Assembly: GCA_902497095.1 (NCBI GenBank)
Contig: CABVDD010000001.1
Coordinates: forward strand, 62,001 to 126,000
Direction of reading: 5' to 3'
Source of the DNA: an uncultured Faecalicoccus sp.
Lineage (GTDB): Bacteria; Bacillota_I; Bacilli_A; Erysipelotrichales; Erysipelotrichaceae
DNA length: 64,000 bases
Below, piece by piece: positions 35,629-43,990 of this stretch. The position numbers and the translations under genes were made by a program. Under the pieces are notes generated by a model. The model was not told the DNA's origin. It saw only the letters and a program-made list of their open reading frames with translations, and did not search any database. Position 1 is the first letter of the stretch. Every line of letters begins with the position of its first letter.

Positions 35629-37933
35629 AAATATCAAAATTATGGGAAGTCTAGTTTTGAGTGCAGTATTGGCACAATCTCTTCTTCCTTTTAATGTATA
35701 TGCATTGGAAGATGAAAATCCAACTCAGAAAACGGAAACTGTATATGCGGTTTTAAATGCAGATGGATCCGTATCGGATACGATCGTCTCAAGTTGGCTT
35801 CACGATGATGATGGCATCCATAATGTAAAAGAAACATTAGATGAAACGGATGTAGAAAATGTCAAAAATGACGAAGAACCAAAAGTTGTTGGCAATGTGT
35901 ATACATGGAACAGTAAAAGTAATGATGTATATTATCAAGGAAAAACGGATAAAAAACTTCCGATTCAAGTAAAGATAACATATGAATTAGATGGAAAGAT
36001 CGTCAGTGCCAAAGAAGTCGCAGGACAAAGCGGACATTTGAAATTGACGATTCACTTTGAGAATATGGAATCTAAGACAGTCTATTCCAACGGTAAAAAA
36101 ATAACAGTTCATCCTAGCTTCTTGGCAGGAGGCTTATTAACGCTGGATACAAACCATTATAAAAATGTATCGTGTGCGAATGGAAAAATCGTAAATGATG
36201 GAACAAATGAAGTATTAGCTTTTGCCAATGTACCAGGATTAGCAGCTACTTTGCAGGAAGCCGGGTTAAATAAGGTAGTGGATCAGCTGCATATTAGTGA
36301 TGACTCTGTTATTGAAGCCGATGTAAAAGATTTTGATTTGGGATCGATCATGATTGCCATGACCAATGAGATTTCTTTGGATGAATTAGCTGATCAGTTA
36401 TCCATTGGCGATTTGACAACAGGAATTGATCAATTAGTATCAGCTTCTGATCAGTTATTAGATGGCTCTAAACAATTGTATGAAGGAACAACACAACTTA
36501 AAGTAGGAGCTAAACCATTGACTTCTGCAACAACACAGATCCAACAATTAGCAGATGCTTCAACACAACTGCATACAGGAACAAGCTATCTATTAGATGG
36601 AATCAAAGCGTATACACAAGGTGTAACACAATTAGATCAAGGGAATCAACAACTTAATGCTTTGCCATCTGGCATAAAACAAACCGTGCAAGGAAGTGCT
36701 TCTTTATCTAAAGGGGCTATGAAATTACAAGAAGGTCTTGCTCAATTAGAAAAACAAGTAAATGGGTTAGATAAGAATACTTTGTCAAAACTTAGCCAGG
36801 CAATGAATTCGACTAAACAAGAATTAGCTGCCTTACAATCACAACTTCTGGTTTCTAAAGAAACCATGTCTTCTTTGGAGAATAGTTTACAAACAGTAAA
36901 TCAGGCGATGACAGGTTTGGATACATTCCAAACGCAATTTGAAGCCCTGATAGGCTCGATCAATCAAAGCGTAGAAACAAATCAGGCAAAGATTCAAGAA
37001 TTTAATACGCAATTAGAAACCGCCAAAGAGACACAAATCCAGGCTTTGCGATCTTCTATTGAAGCATTACAAACGAGTAAATCAGCCATTTTACAAGAAG
37101 ATACAACCGGTGCAGCTTCAAAGATCGATGAACAAATTGCCCAATTACAGACACAGCTGCAAGTTGTACAAAACATTGATATTCAAGGGTATACATTAGA
37201 AACATTGGATAGTCAAAAAACACAATTACAAAGTTTGATCATGCAAACGAAAGAGTCTTTATCTGGATTATCGCAAGTAATGGAAAAATCAAAATCGGAT
37301 ATGCAAAAGTTACAGAATTCTTTACAGACAGCCAACCAGTCTTTTGCCACTTTAGAACAGATCATGGCTGGCGTACATCAAAATATGAGCGATGAAGATT
37401 TTGTACAACTGATCACAAAACTGCAGGATGGAGTTGGACAACTCAAAGCAGGAGCCGATCAACTTCAGACTGGCTCTGTTGCCTTAGAGTCTGGACTTCA
37501 ACAGATTCAAAACGAGTCTAAAAACGCAATCGATCAGTTAAATGCCGGCTCTCAAGAAATTGTATCTAAAAACGAAACGTTAATTTCTGGTGCTTCTATG
37601 TTGGATGAAGGAACCGAACAATTAGAAAATCAGAAGTCGAAACTGATGGAAATGAGTGATGGACTAGTACAACTTCAGAGCGCATTGGATACATTGGAAG
37701 ATGGTGCCAGACAACTTTATGCTGGTCAAAGTCAATTTAACGAACAAGGTATGAATCAATTAAAAGAAACAGCGGATTTAACAACTGCAGAATTTAATAC
37801 CTTACAAACTGTTTTTGATCAGATCGATGCATTAAACAAAGAGAATAAATCGTTTGCGGGCACACCACAAAATTCAGAGAATATCGTTCGTTTTGTATTT
37901 CGCACAAAAGATATAGAATCAAAAGAAAAATAA
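35621..37933 (+). CDS. secreted LxxG heptad-repeat protein, partner of the MMPL exporter
   Basis: 770 residues with a signal peptide (about 1-29, ending NVYALE). An N-terminal beta-rich domain (about 35-260) is followed by X-X-X-Leu-X-X-Gly heptads (QLLDGSKQLYEGTTQLKVG, about 275-345, and again about 605-710) flanking a long Gln-rich coiled coil. Such LxxG repeats occur in YhgE/Pip-type envelope proteins. No C-terminal TM or sortase signal is evident. RBS GGAGG lies inside the MMPL gene. Probably an extracytoplasmic adaptor or tube-like element for the exporter, by context only. Confidence 0.75.
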   Translation: MNKNIKIMGSLVLSAVLAQSLLPFNVYALEDENPTQKTETVYAVLNADGSVSDTIVSSWLHDDDGIHNVKETLDETDVENVKNDEEPKVVGNVYTWNSKSNDVYYQGKTDKKLPIQVKITYELDGKIVSAKEVAGQSGHLKLTIHFENMESKTVYSNGKKITVHPSFLAGGLLTLDTNHYKNVSCANGKIVNDGTNEVLAFANVPGLAATLQEAGLNKVVDQLHISDDSVIEADVKDFDLGSIMIAMTNEISLDELADQLSIGDLTTGIDQLVSASDQLLDGSKQLYEGTTQLKVGAKPLTSATTQIQQLADASTQLHTGTSYLLDGIKAYTQGVTQLDQGNQQLNALPSGIKQTVQGSASLSKGAMKLQEGLAQLEKQVNGLDKNTLSKLSQAMNSTKQELAALQSQLLVSKETMSSLENSLQTVNQAMTGLDTFQTQFEALIGSINQSVETNQAKIQEFNTQLETAKETQIQALRSSIEALQTSKSAILQEDTTGAASKIDEQIAQLQTQLQVVQNIDIQGYTLETLDSQKTQLQSLIMQTKESLSGLSQVMEKSKSDMQKLQNSLQTANQSFATLEQIMAGVHQNMSDEDFVQLITKLQDGVGQLKAGADQLQTGSVALESGLQQIQNESKNAIDQLNAGSQEIVSKNETLISGASMLDEGTEQLENQKSKLMEMSDGLVQLQSALDTLEDGARQLYAGQSQFNEQGMNQLKETADLTTAEFNTLQTVFDQIDALNKENKSFAGTPQNSENIVRFVFRTKDIESKEK

Positions 37934-37937
37934 AAAT

Positions 37938-37973
37938 AATCAGCAAGGAAAAAAGTGATCCTTGCTGATTTTT
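37938..37973. terminator. bidirectional terminator
   Basis: AATCAGCAAGGA pairs with TCCTTGCTGATT (12 bp) around a 9-nt loop, with T tracts on both strands. It separates the LxxG gene from convergent thiT. Confidence 0.9.
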
Positions 37974-37979
37974 GGTTTT

Positions 37980-38498
37980 TTATTTTTGATTTTTCATATG
38001 AGGTTCTAGGAATTTCATCATCAATGGAACTAAAACGAGTCCTAGAATAAGCGTTGGAATCATATATGTTGCCTGATAAGTGATAGATCCCCAAAGTGGT
38101 GTTTCCCATACAACGACACCGCTGATAGTAGAACAAATAAAGCGAATGGCATTTGTTACGAATACACCAGAATAGAAATAACCAATGTTAGGGAATAAAC
38201 TGGCCAAACCATAAGCGGCAAAGGCAAACAGATAATCCAATAAAAATCCAATAAGTGTTGGTGTGTACATTGGTCCGGTAATAAATTGTGCAAATACAGA
38301 TACTACCGCAACAAATAATCCTTTTTTCCAACCAAGATGATAGCTGGCCATCAATAAAGCTAAAGTAGATACACCTAGGCTTCCACCTTGTGGCATTTGT
38401 AGAATTGGCATAGTATTAATAAAAGTATCTAATACCATAAAGAGGGCTACATAAAAAGCCATCAACACGACATCTCTGACAGATAAATTCTTTCCCAT
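37980..38498 (-). CDS. thiT: thiamine ECF transporter S-component
   Basis: 172 residues, six hydrophobic helices. Segments PQGGSLGVSTLALLMASYHLGWKKGL and GPMYTPTLIGFLLDYLFAFAAYGLA are typical of ThiT, which binds thiamine outside and works with the shared EcfAA'T module (not in the window). The start at 38498 follows GGAGG, which is inside a hairpin downstream of a TPP riboswitch. The riboswitch supports thiamine as substrate. Confidence 0.92.
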   Translation of the reverse strand: MGKNLSVRDVVLMAFYVALFMVLDTFINTMPILQMPQGGSLGVSTLALLMASYHLGWKKGLFVAVVSVFAQFITGPMYTPTLIGFLLDYLFAFAAYGLASLFPNIGYFYSGVFVTNAIRFICSTISGVVVWETPLWGSITYQATYMIPTLILGLVLVPLMMKFLEPHMKNQK

Positions 38499-38504
38499 AA
38501 AAAA

Positions 38505-38523
38505 ACACCTCCATTTGAGGCGT
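38505..38523 (-). promoter_or_regulatory. Shine-Dalgarno-sequestering hairpin before thiT
   Basis: On the minus strand ACGCCTC pairs with GAGGTGT (7 bp, one G-U) across AAATG, burying the thiT GGAGG. This is probably the expression platform of the upstream TPP aptamer, acting on translation. Confidence 0.7.
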
Positions 38524-38544
38524 AAGGAATTCAAAAAAGCTTTG

Positions 38545-38628
38545 AAGACTCCCTACGCTAGAATTACCTAGATCAGGTCATAAGGGACCGTATCACTACA
38601 TCTCAGCCTAAATAGGCGCCCCTGTCTT
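38545..38628 (-). promoter_or_regulatory. TPP riboswitch (THI element)
   Basis: Minus-strand leader of thiT. It contains the CTGAGA pyrimidine-sensing motif (38601-38606), the ACCTGATCTAGGTAA thiamine-box core (38565-38579), GTAGGGA, and a closing P1 stem AAGAC/GTCTT (38624-38628/38545-38549). TPP binding should reduce thiT expression. Confidence 0.95.
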
Positions 38629-38637
38629 GACTTGTAT

Positions 38638-38666
38638 ATTATAATCGAAACTTACAAGATTTCAAA
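38638..38666 (-). promoter_or_regulatory. thiT promoter
   Basis: TTTGAA (38661-38666), 17 nt, consensus TATAAT (38638-38643) on the minus strand. Initiation falls just before the TPP aptamer. Confidence 0.65.
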
Positions 38667-38734
38667 GACTTTTGTTTTATGCTACGGCATCTGTTGTTAT
38701 AGTATAATCAGAAAAAGTAAAGGAGATGTTTTGT

Positions 38735-39220
38735 ATGCATCAAAAAACAATATTTCGAAAAGCACAAAGAGAAGATGTTCCTTTGATTTTACAGTTTATT
38801 AAAGAGTTGGCAGAGTATGAAGGCATGTTAGATGAAGTAGTAGCAGACACGGATACATTAGAAACGTGGATTTTTGATCGTCAAAAAGCTGAAGTGATTT
38901 TCGCATTAGAAAATGGTAAAGAAATTGGCTTTGCCTTGTTTTTTCATAATTTTTCTACTTTTTTAGGAAAAGCCGGAATTTATTTAGAAGACTTATATGT
39001 GAAACCAGAATATCGTAAAAAAGGATATGGTAAAGCTATACTTTGCGAATTGGCACGAATTGCTGTGGAACGAGGCTGTGGACGTTTGGAATGGTGGTGC
39101 CTGGATTGGAATAAACCAAGCATTGATTTTTATCTTTCTTTGGGAGCTAAGCCTATGTCCGATTGGACAGTGTATCGTATTAGTGGGCCAACTTTAGAAA
39201 AGATGGCAAACTCTAAATAA
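38735..39220 (+). CDS. GNAT-family N-acetyltransferase (diamine-acetyltransferase-like)
   Basis: 161 residues. Acetyl-CoA-binding motif A reads LEDLYVKPEYRKKGYGKAIL, with RKKGYG as the pyrophosphate loop. FRKAQREDVPLILQFIKELAEYE at the N-terminus and RLEWWCLDWNKPSIDFYLSLGA near the C-terminus match spermidine/spermine N1-acetyltransferase-like proteins; the substrate could be a polyamine or an amino-acid analogue. ATG at 38735 is 9 nt after AAAGGAG; the ATG at 38726 overlaps the RBS. A TATAAT lies at 38703-38708. Confidence 0.85.
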   Translation: MHQKTIFRKAQREDVPLILQFIKELAEYEGMLDEVVADTDTLETWIFDRQKAEVIFALENGKEIGFALFFHNFSTFLGKAGIYLEDLYVKPEYRKKGYGKAILCELARIAVERGCGRLEWWCLDWNKPSIDFYLSLGAKPMSDWTVYRISGPTLEKMANSK

Positions 39221-39407
39221 AGGAATGAAAATATAAATTTTATGAATGATGCAAAGTCTGTTTTGTGAATTGTAAAAATAAAAGACGATCTGTTTTTACA
39301 CATGAGCAATTTCTTTATGAAAAAACGAATATAGATGTAAGCCTATAAGGTGGATATACTTTGTAAGAAATGATAGAATACACAACGTAAAAGAAAAGAG
39401 GATTTGT

Positions 39408-40361
39408 ATGAAATTTCAAAAATCAAAAGTTGTTGTTATAGGTGTTGGAAATGTAGGAGCGACTACGGCATATAGTATTATTAATCAAGGACTTTGTGAA
39501 GAAGTTGTTTTGATCGATGTCAATAAAGAAAAAGCCGTGGGAGAAGCTTTAGATATGCAACAAGCGGTTCATTTTATGAATCGTAATATGGTGGTTCGTG
39601 CTGGAGAATATACAGATTGTAAAGATGCAGATATTGTAATTATTACGGCCAGTGCGCCTATGCCAAAAGATTCTAATGATCGTTTAGAAATGTTGAAGCC
39701 AAGCATTCATATTATGAAAAGCATTGTTTCATCAGTGATGGAAAATGGATTTAAGGGAATTTTTATCGTGGTATCCAATCCGGTAGATATCATGACGTAT
39801 CTTGTATGGAAATTTTCAGGACTTCCTTCCAGTCAAGTAGTAGGCAGTGGAACAGCTTTGGATACAGCTCGTTTGTGCTGCAGTTTAGCTTCTATGTATG
39901 ATCTGGATTCAAAAAGTGTGCATGCTTACATTTTAGGAGAGCATGGGGATAGTGAGATGGTAGCCTGGTCATCTTCTACAATTGGAGGTAAACTGTTATC
40001 GGATGTGTTAAGCGATAATGTGGAACGTACGCAAAATGAAACGGAAGAAAGTCTTTTAGAACAAACAAAACAAGCGGGTTGGGAAATTTTCAACCGCAAA
40101 GGAAATACATGTTATGGTATTGCGGCCTCGACTACAGCTATTGTTAAGTCCATATTATTTAATGAAAATCGAATTTTGCCGGTCAGTGTATTAGTTAATG
40201 GTATTTATGGTATTGAAAATGTATATTTATCTGTACCTACTATATTAAATGGATCCGGTGCTAAGGAAACAGTTGAGATTCGCTTGGATGATAACGAAAA
40301 GAAAGCATTGTTGAAATCGGCAGCTCTTTTGAAGTCTATTTATCCAGATTTGGATGTGTAG
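39408..40361 (+). CDS. L-lactate / 2-hydroxyacid dehydrogenase family
   Basis: 317 residues with NAD motif GVGNVG (12-17), catalytic His179 (GEHGDSE), Asp152 and Arg155, and Arg92 in the mobile loop. The loop reads SAPMPKDSNDR instead of the lactate-type GANQKPGETR, so the specificity Gln is replaced and one residue is inserted. It may act on lactate or on a larger 2-keto acid (HicDH-like). An extended -10 (TGATAGAAT) precedes it. The half-site TTGTGAA at 39263-39269 hints at Rex but lacks a second arm. Confidence 0.85.
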   Translation: MKFQKSKVVVIGVGNVGATTAYSIINQGLCEEVVLIDVNKEKAVGEALDMQQAVHFMNRNMVVRAGEYTDCKDADIVIITASAPMPKDSNDRLEMLKPSIHIMKSIVSSVMENGFKGIFIVVSNPVDIMTYLVWKFSGLPSSQVVGSGTALDTARLCCSLASMYDLDSKSVHAYILGEHGDSEMVAWSSSTIGGKLLSDVLSDNVERTQNETEESLLEQTKQAGWEIFNRKGNTCYGIAASTTAIVKSILFNENRILPVSVLVNGIYGIENVYLSVPTILNGSGAKETVEIRLDDNEKKALLKSAALLKSIYPDLDV

Positions 40362-40373
40362 AATTTAAATTGT

Positions 40374-40402
40374 TTGCGAAATAGTCCAAAATGGATTAGA
40401 AT
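40374..40402 (+). promoter_or_regulatory. def promoter abutting the start codon
   Basis: TTGCGA (40374-40379), 17 nt, TAGAAT (40397-40402), then only 6 nt to the ATG. Confidence 0.65.
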
Positions 40403-40408
40403 AGTTTC

Positions 40409-40960
40409 ATGAAAATTAATAGCGAAACCATTATATTAGACAGTGATCCAAGAATTCGTACAAAAAGCGAAAAAGTGGAATTACCTTTATCGGCGCAAGA
40501 TCGTCAGTTGTTAGAAGATATGTTGACATATGTTCGTAATTCACAAGATGATGAAATTGCACAAGCACAAGGTCTGCAGCCAGCTGTTGGCATTGCGGCC
40601 ATACAATTAGGAATTCCTAAACAGTTAATCGCGGTTGTCGTACCAGAAGAAGATGGTGTTCATGAAGCTGCTTTAGCTAATCCGAGAATTGTTTCTGAAT
40701 CTGTGCAAAATGGCTATTTGGAAAATGGGGAAGGTTGTTTATCTGTCAAAGAGGAGCATCCAGGCCATGTGTTCCGCCATGCCCGTATCAAAGTGCGAGG
40801 ATACGATTTGATTCAGGATAAAAATGTTACGATAAGTGCAGAAGGATATTTTGCGATTGCCTTGCAGCATGAAATAGATCATCTATCCGGTATTTTGTTC
40901 TATGATCGAATTGATGAAGACGATCCATGGAAAGAAGACCCAGAAGCAGAAGTTATCTAA
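40409..40960 (+). CDS. def: peptide deformylase
   Basis: Removes formyl from nascent N-terminal Met. 183 residues, type-2 length. Motif 1 VGIAAIQLG (one residue off the usual GLAAxQ), motif 2 EGCLSV with the metal Cys, and motif 3 HEIDHL with two metal His and the catalytic Glu are all present. No Shine-Dalgarno precedes the ATG and the -10 box is 6 nt upstream, so the mRNA is probably leaderless. It is followed by the RNase J gene with its own TATAAT. Confidence 0.95.
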   Translation: MKINSETIILDSDPRIRTKSEKVELPLSAQDRQLLEDMLTYVRNSQDDEIAQAQGLQPAVGIAAIQLGIPKQLIAVVVPEEDGVHEAALANPRIVSESVQNGYLENGEGCLSVKEEHPGHVFRHARIKVRGYDLIQDKNVTISAEGYFAIALQHEIDHLSGILFYDRIDEDDPWKEDPEAEVI

Positions 40961-41050
40961 TACTCTGCTTTTTTAATTGTTAAGGTATATCGGTTTTGTT
41001 ATAATTTAGGAAAGATTAACATAGGTTTATTGTATAGAAAAGAGGAATTT

Positions 41051-42853
41051 ATGCCAAAACAATCTAACAACAGTTTTGGTCATGCTCAATCAAAGAAAAC
41101 ATATCATACAAAGAATCGTGTTGAAAAAAACGATACATTGATTTATGCCTTAGGTGGACTGGGCGAAGTTGGAAAGAACATGTATTGTTATGAACATGAA
41201 AATGAAATTTGTATCGTTGACTGTGGTGTGTTATTTCCTGGAGATGATCTTTTAGGTGTTGATTATGTCATTCCAGATTATCATCATTTGATTCGCATGA
41301 ACAAAAAAAGAAAATTTTTAGTCATTACCCATGGTCATGAAGATCATATCGGAGGAATCCCTTTCTTGTTGAAGCAAGTCAATATTGATGCGATTTATGC
41401 ACCAAGATTTGCCAAAGCTTTGATACAGAAAAAATTATCAGAACATAAAGGATTAGAGCGTACTAAGATCATTGAAATCAATGATGAATCCAGAATTCAT
41501 ACAAAGTATTTTACATTGGGATTTTTTAATACAATTCACTCCATTCCTGATTCTTTAGGCGTTTTGATCACAACGCCAAATGGCTCTATTGTACATACCG
41601 GAGATTTTAAGTTTGATTTGACCCCGGTAGGAACGAATGCGGATTACCAGAAAATGGCGTATATTGGAGTTTTAAAACCGGATCTTTTGATGTCGGATTC
41701 AACAAATTCTGGCGTAGAAGACTTTTCTATCTCAGAAAAGAAAGTAGCCAATGAAATTTTGGACATTATGCGTAAAACGAAGCAACGATTGATTGTTGCG
41801 ACTTTTGCTTCTAACGTGCATCGTGTTTCACAGATATTAGAAGCTGCTATTAAATGTGGGCGCAAGGTGATCGTTTTTGGCCGAAGCATGGAAAATGTCG
41901 TCGATATCGGTCGTAAAATGGGTACGATCAAAGTAAAAAACAGTGATTTTTTAAGTCCTGATGAATTAGCGCATACCCCAGATGATAAAGTGTGCATTAT
42001 TTGTACCGGATCACAAGGAGAACCATTGGCTGCCTTAAGTCGTATTAGTAATGGAACACATCGTTACATTCATATTAAGCCAGGCGATACGATCGTGTTT
42101 AGTTCCAATCCGATTCCTGGTAATGCATCCAGTGTCAATAAGGTGATCGATAATTTGTTTAGAAGCGGTGCAACCGTTTTGACAAAATCAATTTTGAATA
42201 ATCTGCATACTACAGGACATGCTTCAAAAGAAGAACAAAAACTGATGTTGCAGTTGATCAAACCACGTTATTTTATGCCTATTCATGGTGAATACAAGAT
42301 GTTGATGCAACATCGTCAGACTGCTATGGAAGTTGGCGTTCCTAAAGAAAAGATTTTTGTCTGTGCCAATGGAGATATTCTGATTTTGCGAAATCATGAG
42401 GTGCTTCAAAGCGATTGGCGCTATCAAGGTGATGATATTTATGTTGATGGAAATGATATTTCCGGTTTATCAACAGCGGTATTAAAGGATCGTCGTATAT
42501 TAGCGGACAATGGTTTGGTGTCAGTTATCATTGCCATTGATTCGAAAACAAATAAGATTTTGATGCGGCCAGTCATTGTGAGCCGAGGATTTGTCTTTAT
42601 CAAAGATTCGCAGGGATTGATCAAAGAAGCAGAATTTATCGTACATAATTCTTTACAGGAGAAGATGAAAGAAAAGACGACATTCTCGGAAATCAAAAAC
42701 TGTGTTCGATCTACTCTGGAACCTTATTTGTATAAGAAAACACATCGAAATCCGATCGTAATTCCGGTTATCATCAACTCACGTCAAACAATGGAAGAAA
42801 TCCAACAGAAGCGTTTGGCTAAACAACGGATTCGTAAAAAAGAGGAAGAATGA
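41051..42853 (+). CDS. rnj: ribonuclease J
   Basis: 600 residues: a metallo-beta-lactamase core with HGHEDHIGG (about 95-103), a beta-CASP domain, and a C-terminal domain ending in a basic tail. RNase J has 5'-3' exonuclease and endonuclease activity central to Firmicute mRNA turnover. Downstream core motifs include HTGDFKFD, DSTNSG and PIHGEY. The start at 41051 follows AAAGAGG; the upstream in-frame ATG at 41030 lacks an RBS. A J1 versus J2 assignment is not attempted. Ends at a terminator. Confidence 0.93.
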   Translation: MPKQSNNSFGHAQSKKTYHTKNRVEKNDTLIYALGGLGEVGKNMYCYEHENEICIVDCGVLFPGDDLLGVDYVIPDYHHLIRMNKKRKFLVITHGHEDHIGGIPFLLKQVNIDAIYAPRFAKALIQKKLSEHKGLERTKIIEINDESRIHTKYFTLGFFNTIHSIPDSLGVLITTPNGSIVHTGDFKFDLTPVGTNADYQKMAYIGVLKPDLLMSDSTNSGVEDFSISEKKVANEILDIMRKTKQRLIVATFASNVHRVSQILEAAIKCGRKVIVFGRSMENVVDIGRKMGTIKVKNSDFLSPDELAHTPDDKVCIICTGSQGEPLAALSRISNGTHRYIHIKPGDTIVFSSNPIPGNASSVNKVIDNLFRSGATVLTKSILNNLHTTGHASKEEQKLMLQLIKPRYFMPIHGEYKMLMQHRQTAMEVGVPKEKIFVCANGDILILRNHEVLQSDWRYQGDDIYVDGNDISGLSTAVLKDRRILADNGLVSVIIAIDSKTNKILMRPVIVSRGFVFIKDSQGLIKEAEFIVHNSLQEKMKEKTTFSEIKNCVRSTLEPYLYKKTHRNPIVIPVIINSRQTMEEIQQKRLAKQRIRKKEEE

Positions 42854-42868
42854 CAAAAATTGTGATTT

Positions 42869-42893
42869 AAGAGGGCAAAAGCTCTCTTTTTTT
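42869..42893 (+). terminator. terminator after rnj
   Basis: AAGAGGGC pairs with GCTCTCTT (one G-U) around an AAAA loop, followed by T residues. Confidence 0.88.
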
Positions 42894-43259
42894 GAATGGT
42901 ATCGTATCATTTTGACGAAATTTTATGGATTCATCTATTTAGAAAAAAATCTTATCAAAACTATTTCATTAGGCCACATTTCAATATTCTTCATGCATTT
43001 ATCAGATTTTATCTGTTATAAGGAATAAGTTGAAAGAAAATATTAAAAGATTGTGATTTGTGTAGATCAAAATGGAAGACAAAAATGTCTTAAATCGATT
43101 CTTCTATCTTGAAAACAAAGAGAGATTAGCTACGAGACGTTTTTCTTTGTATTTGTATAGGTTTATAAAAATCTCTTTTTTGATATGGAAAAAGTAGCTA
43201 ATCGTAAAGACTAACCACTTTATGTAATACTGTAATGAAATTGTTAAGCTAGAATTTTA
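42894..43259. other. AT-rich intergenic stretch without a credible gene
   Basis: About 365 bp, AT-rich, with no open frame showing codon bias or an RBS. The only clear structure is the distant inverted repeat at 43124-43203. A weak TTGACG at 42912-42917 has no good -10. It may be decayed sequence or encode an unrecognised small RNA. Confidence 0.5.
43124..43203. repeat. 10-bp inverted repeat with 60-nt interior
   Basis: GATTAGCTAC (43124-43133) and GTAGCTAATC (43194-43203) are perfect complements. Inside and beside them, AAAGAGA and TCTCTTT offer alternative pairing. This could be the end structure of a decayed mobile element or an RNA hairpin. Identity unknown. Confidence 0.5.
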
Positions 43260-43628
43260 TCACTCAACGATTTTATAACCTGCTTGCTTGAGAACTTCCA
43301 ATGCTCTTTGATAATTTTCCTTTTTTATCAAAATATAATCTGTATTATAGGTGGAAATTGCAAAAATCGAAATACTGTTCATTGCTAGAATTTCTGAAAT
43401 TTTAGAAAGTATCCCGACTAAAGAAAAGTCTAAAATACCTTGAATACGAAATCCTTTCCATCCATCATCGCGTTGAATAACATTTGATGGAACATCACTA
43501 GTTATGCATACTAAAGAGTTTTCTTCATCTGTTTTTCCAGTGAAAATATATTCTGCGTTTATGTTTACAAGAGAATAATCTTTCACTTTACATACTGAAA
43601 AATCTTGATTTATCTTTTTTATTTCCAT
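43260..43628 (-). CDS. ACT-domain protein (CASTOR/ACT_7-like)
   Basis: 122 residues in two ACT-like halves: an N-terminal part (about 1-60) and GWKGFRIQGILDFSLVGILSKISEILAMNSISIFAISTYNTDYILIKKE (about 60-110), typical of small amino-acid-binding ACT/CASTOR proteins. Probably a ligand-sensing protein without an enzymatic domain. ATG at 43628 is 8 nt after GGAGG; the upstream ATG at 43643 overlaps it. It stands alone between AT-rich non-coding stretches. Confidence 0.8.
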   Translation of the reverse strand: MEIKKINQDFSVCKVKDYSLVNINAEYIFTGKTDEENSLVCITSDVPSNVIQRDDGWKGFRIQGILDFSLVGILSKISEILAMNSISIFAISTYNTDYILIKKENYQRALEVLKQAGYKIVE

Positions 43629-43771
43629 AGCATTATCCTCCATAAATTCTAATTTATTTAAATAGTATACTTCTATTCAGTATCACCTACAATGAAAATA
43701 TGTTTAACGGATTATTTTTTCATTTCATTCTGGCAAAGTAAGGTTTTGCAGATTTAAGTGTGCTTTTTATA

Positions 43772-43957
43772 TTAATTTTTATGTAGTTTGTTTCGCAACA
43801 TGGAGTTTATCTTGGATTTGTACCAGGCTTTAAAAACCATAAATTTTATATTGTAAAGAATAAAGAACAGTTCAAACTTATCCGATTTTTTCAGCATAGA
43901 AATTTGTTTTAATGAACTTTGCATTTTCATTTTATAGGCATATTCAAGTCCTTTTAG
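43772..43957 (-). pseudogene. possible transposase C-terminal remnant
   Basis: A minus-strand frame within the 362-bp gap 43629-43990 has KGLEYAYKMKM and KFELFFILYNIKFMVFKAW. Its spacing resembles the C-terminal ends of IS1182-type DDE transposases (VEG..IK..., then K.EFLL..F.FN..K.H). It lacks an RBS, catalytic residues and the rest of a transposase. The similarity is from memory and weak. Otherwise this gap holds nothing recognisable. Confidence 0.25.
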
Positions 43958-43990
43958 TAGATCTATGGTAGAATGGATACTGGTGATAAC

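Noticed and set aside
39263..39269. Rex site upstream of the LDH-family gene
   Set aside because: Only one arm (TTGTGAA) is present; the expected second arm does not occur 4 nt later.
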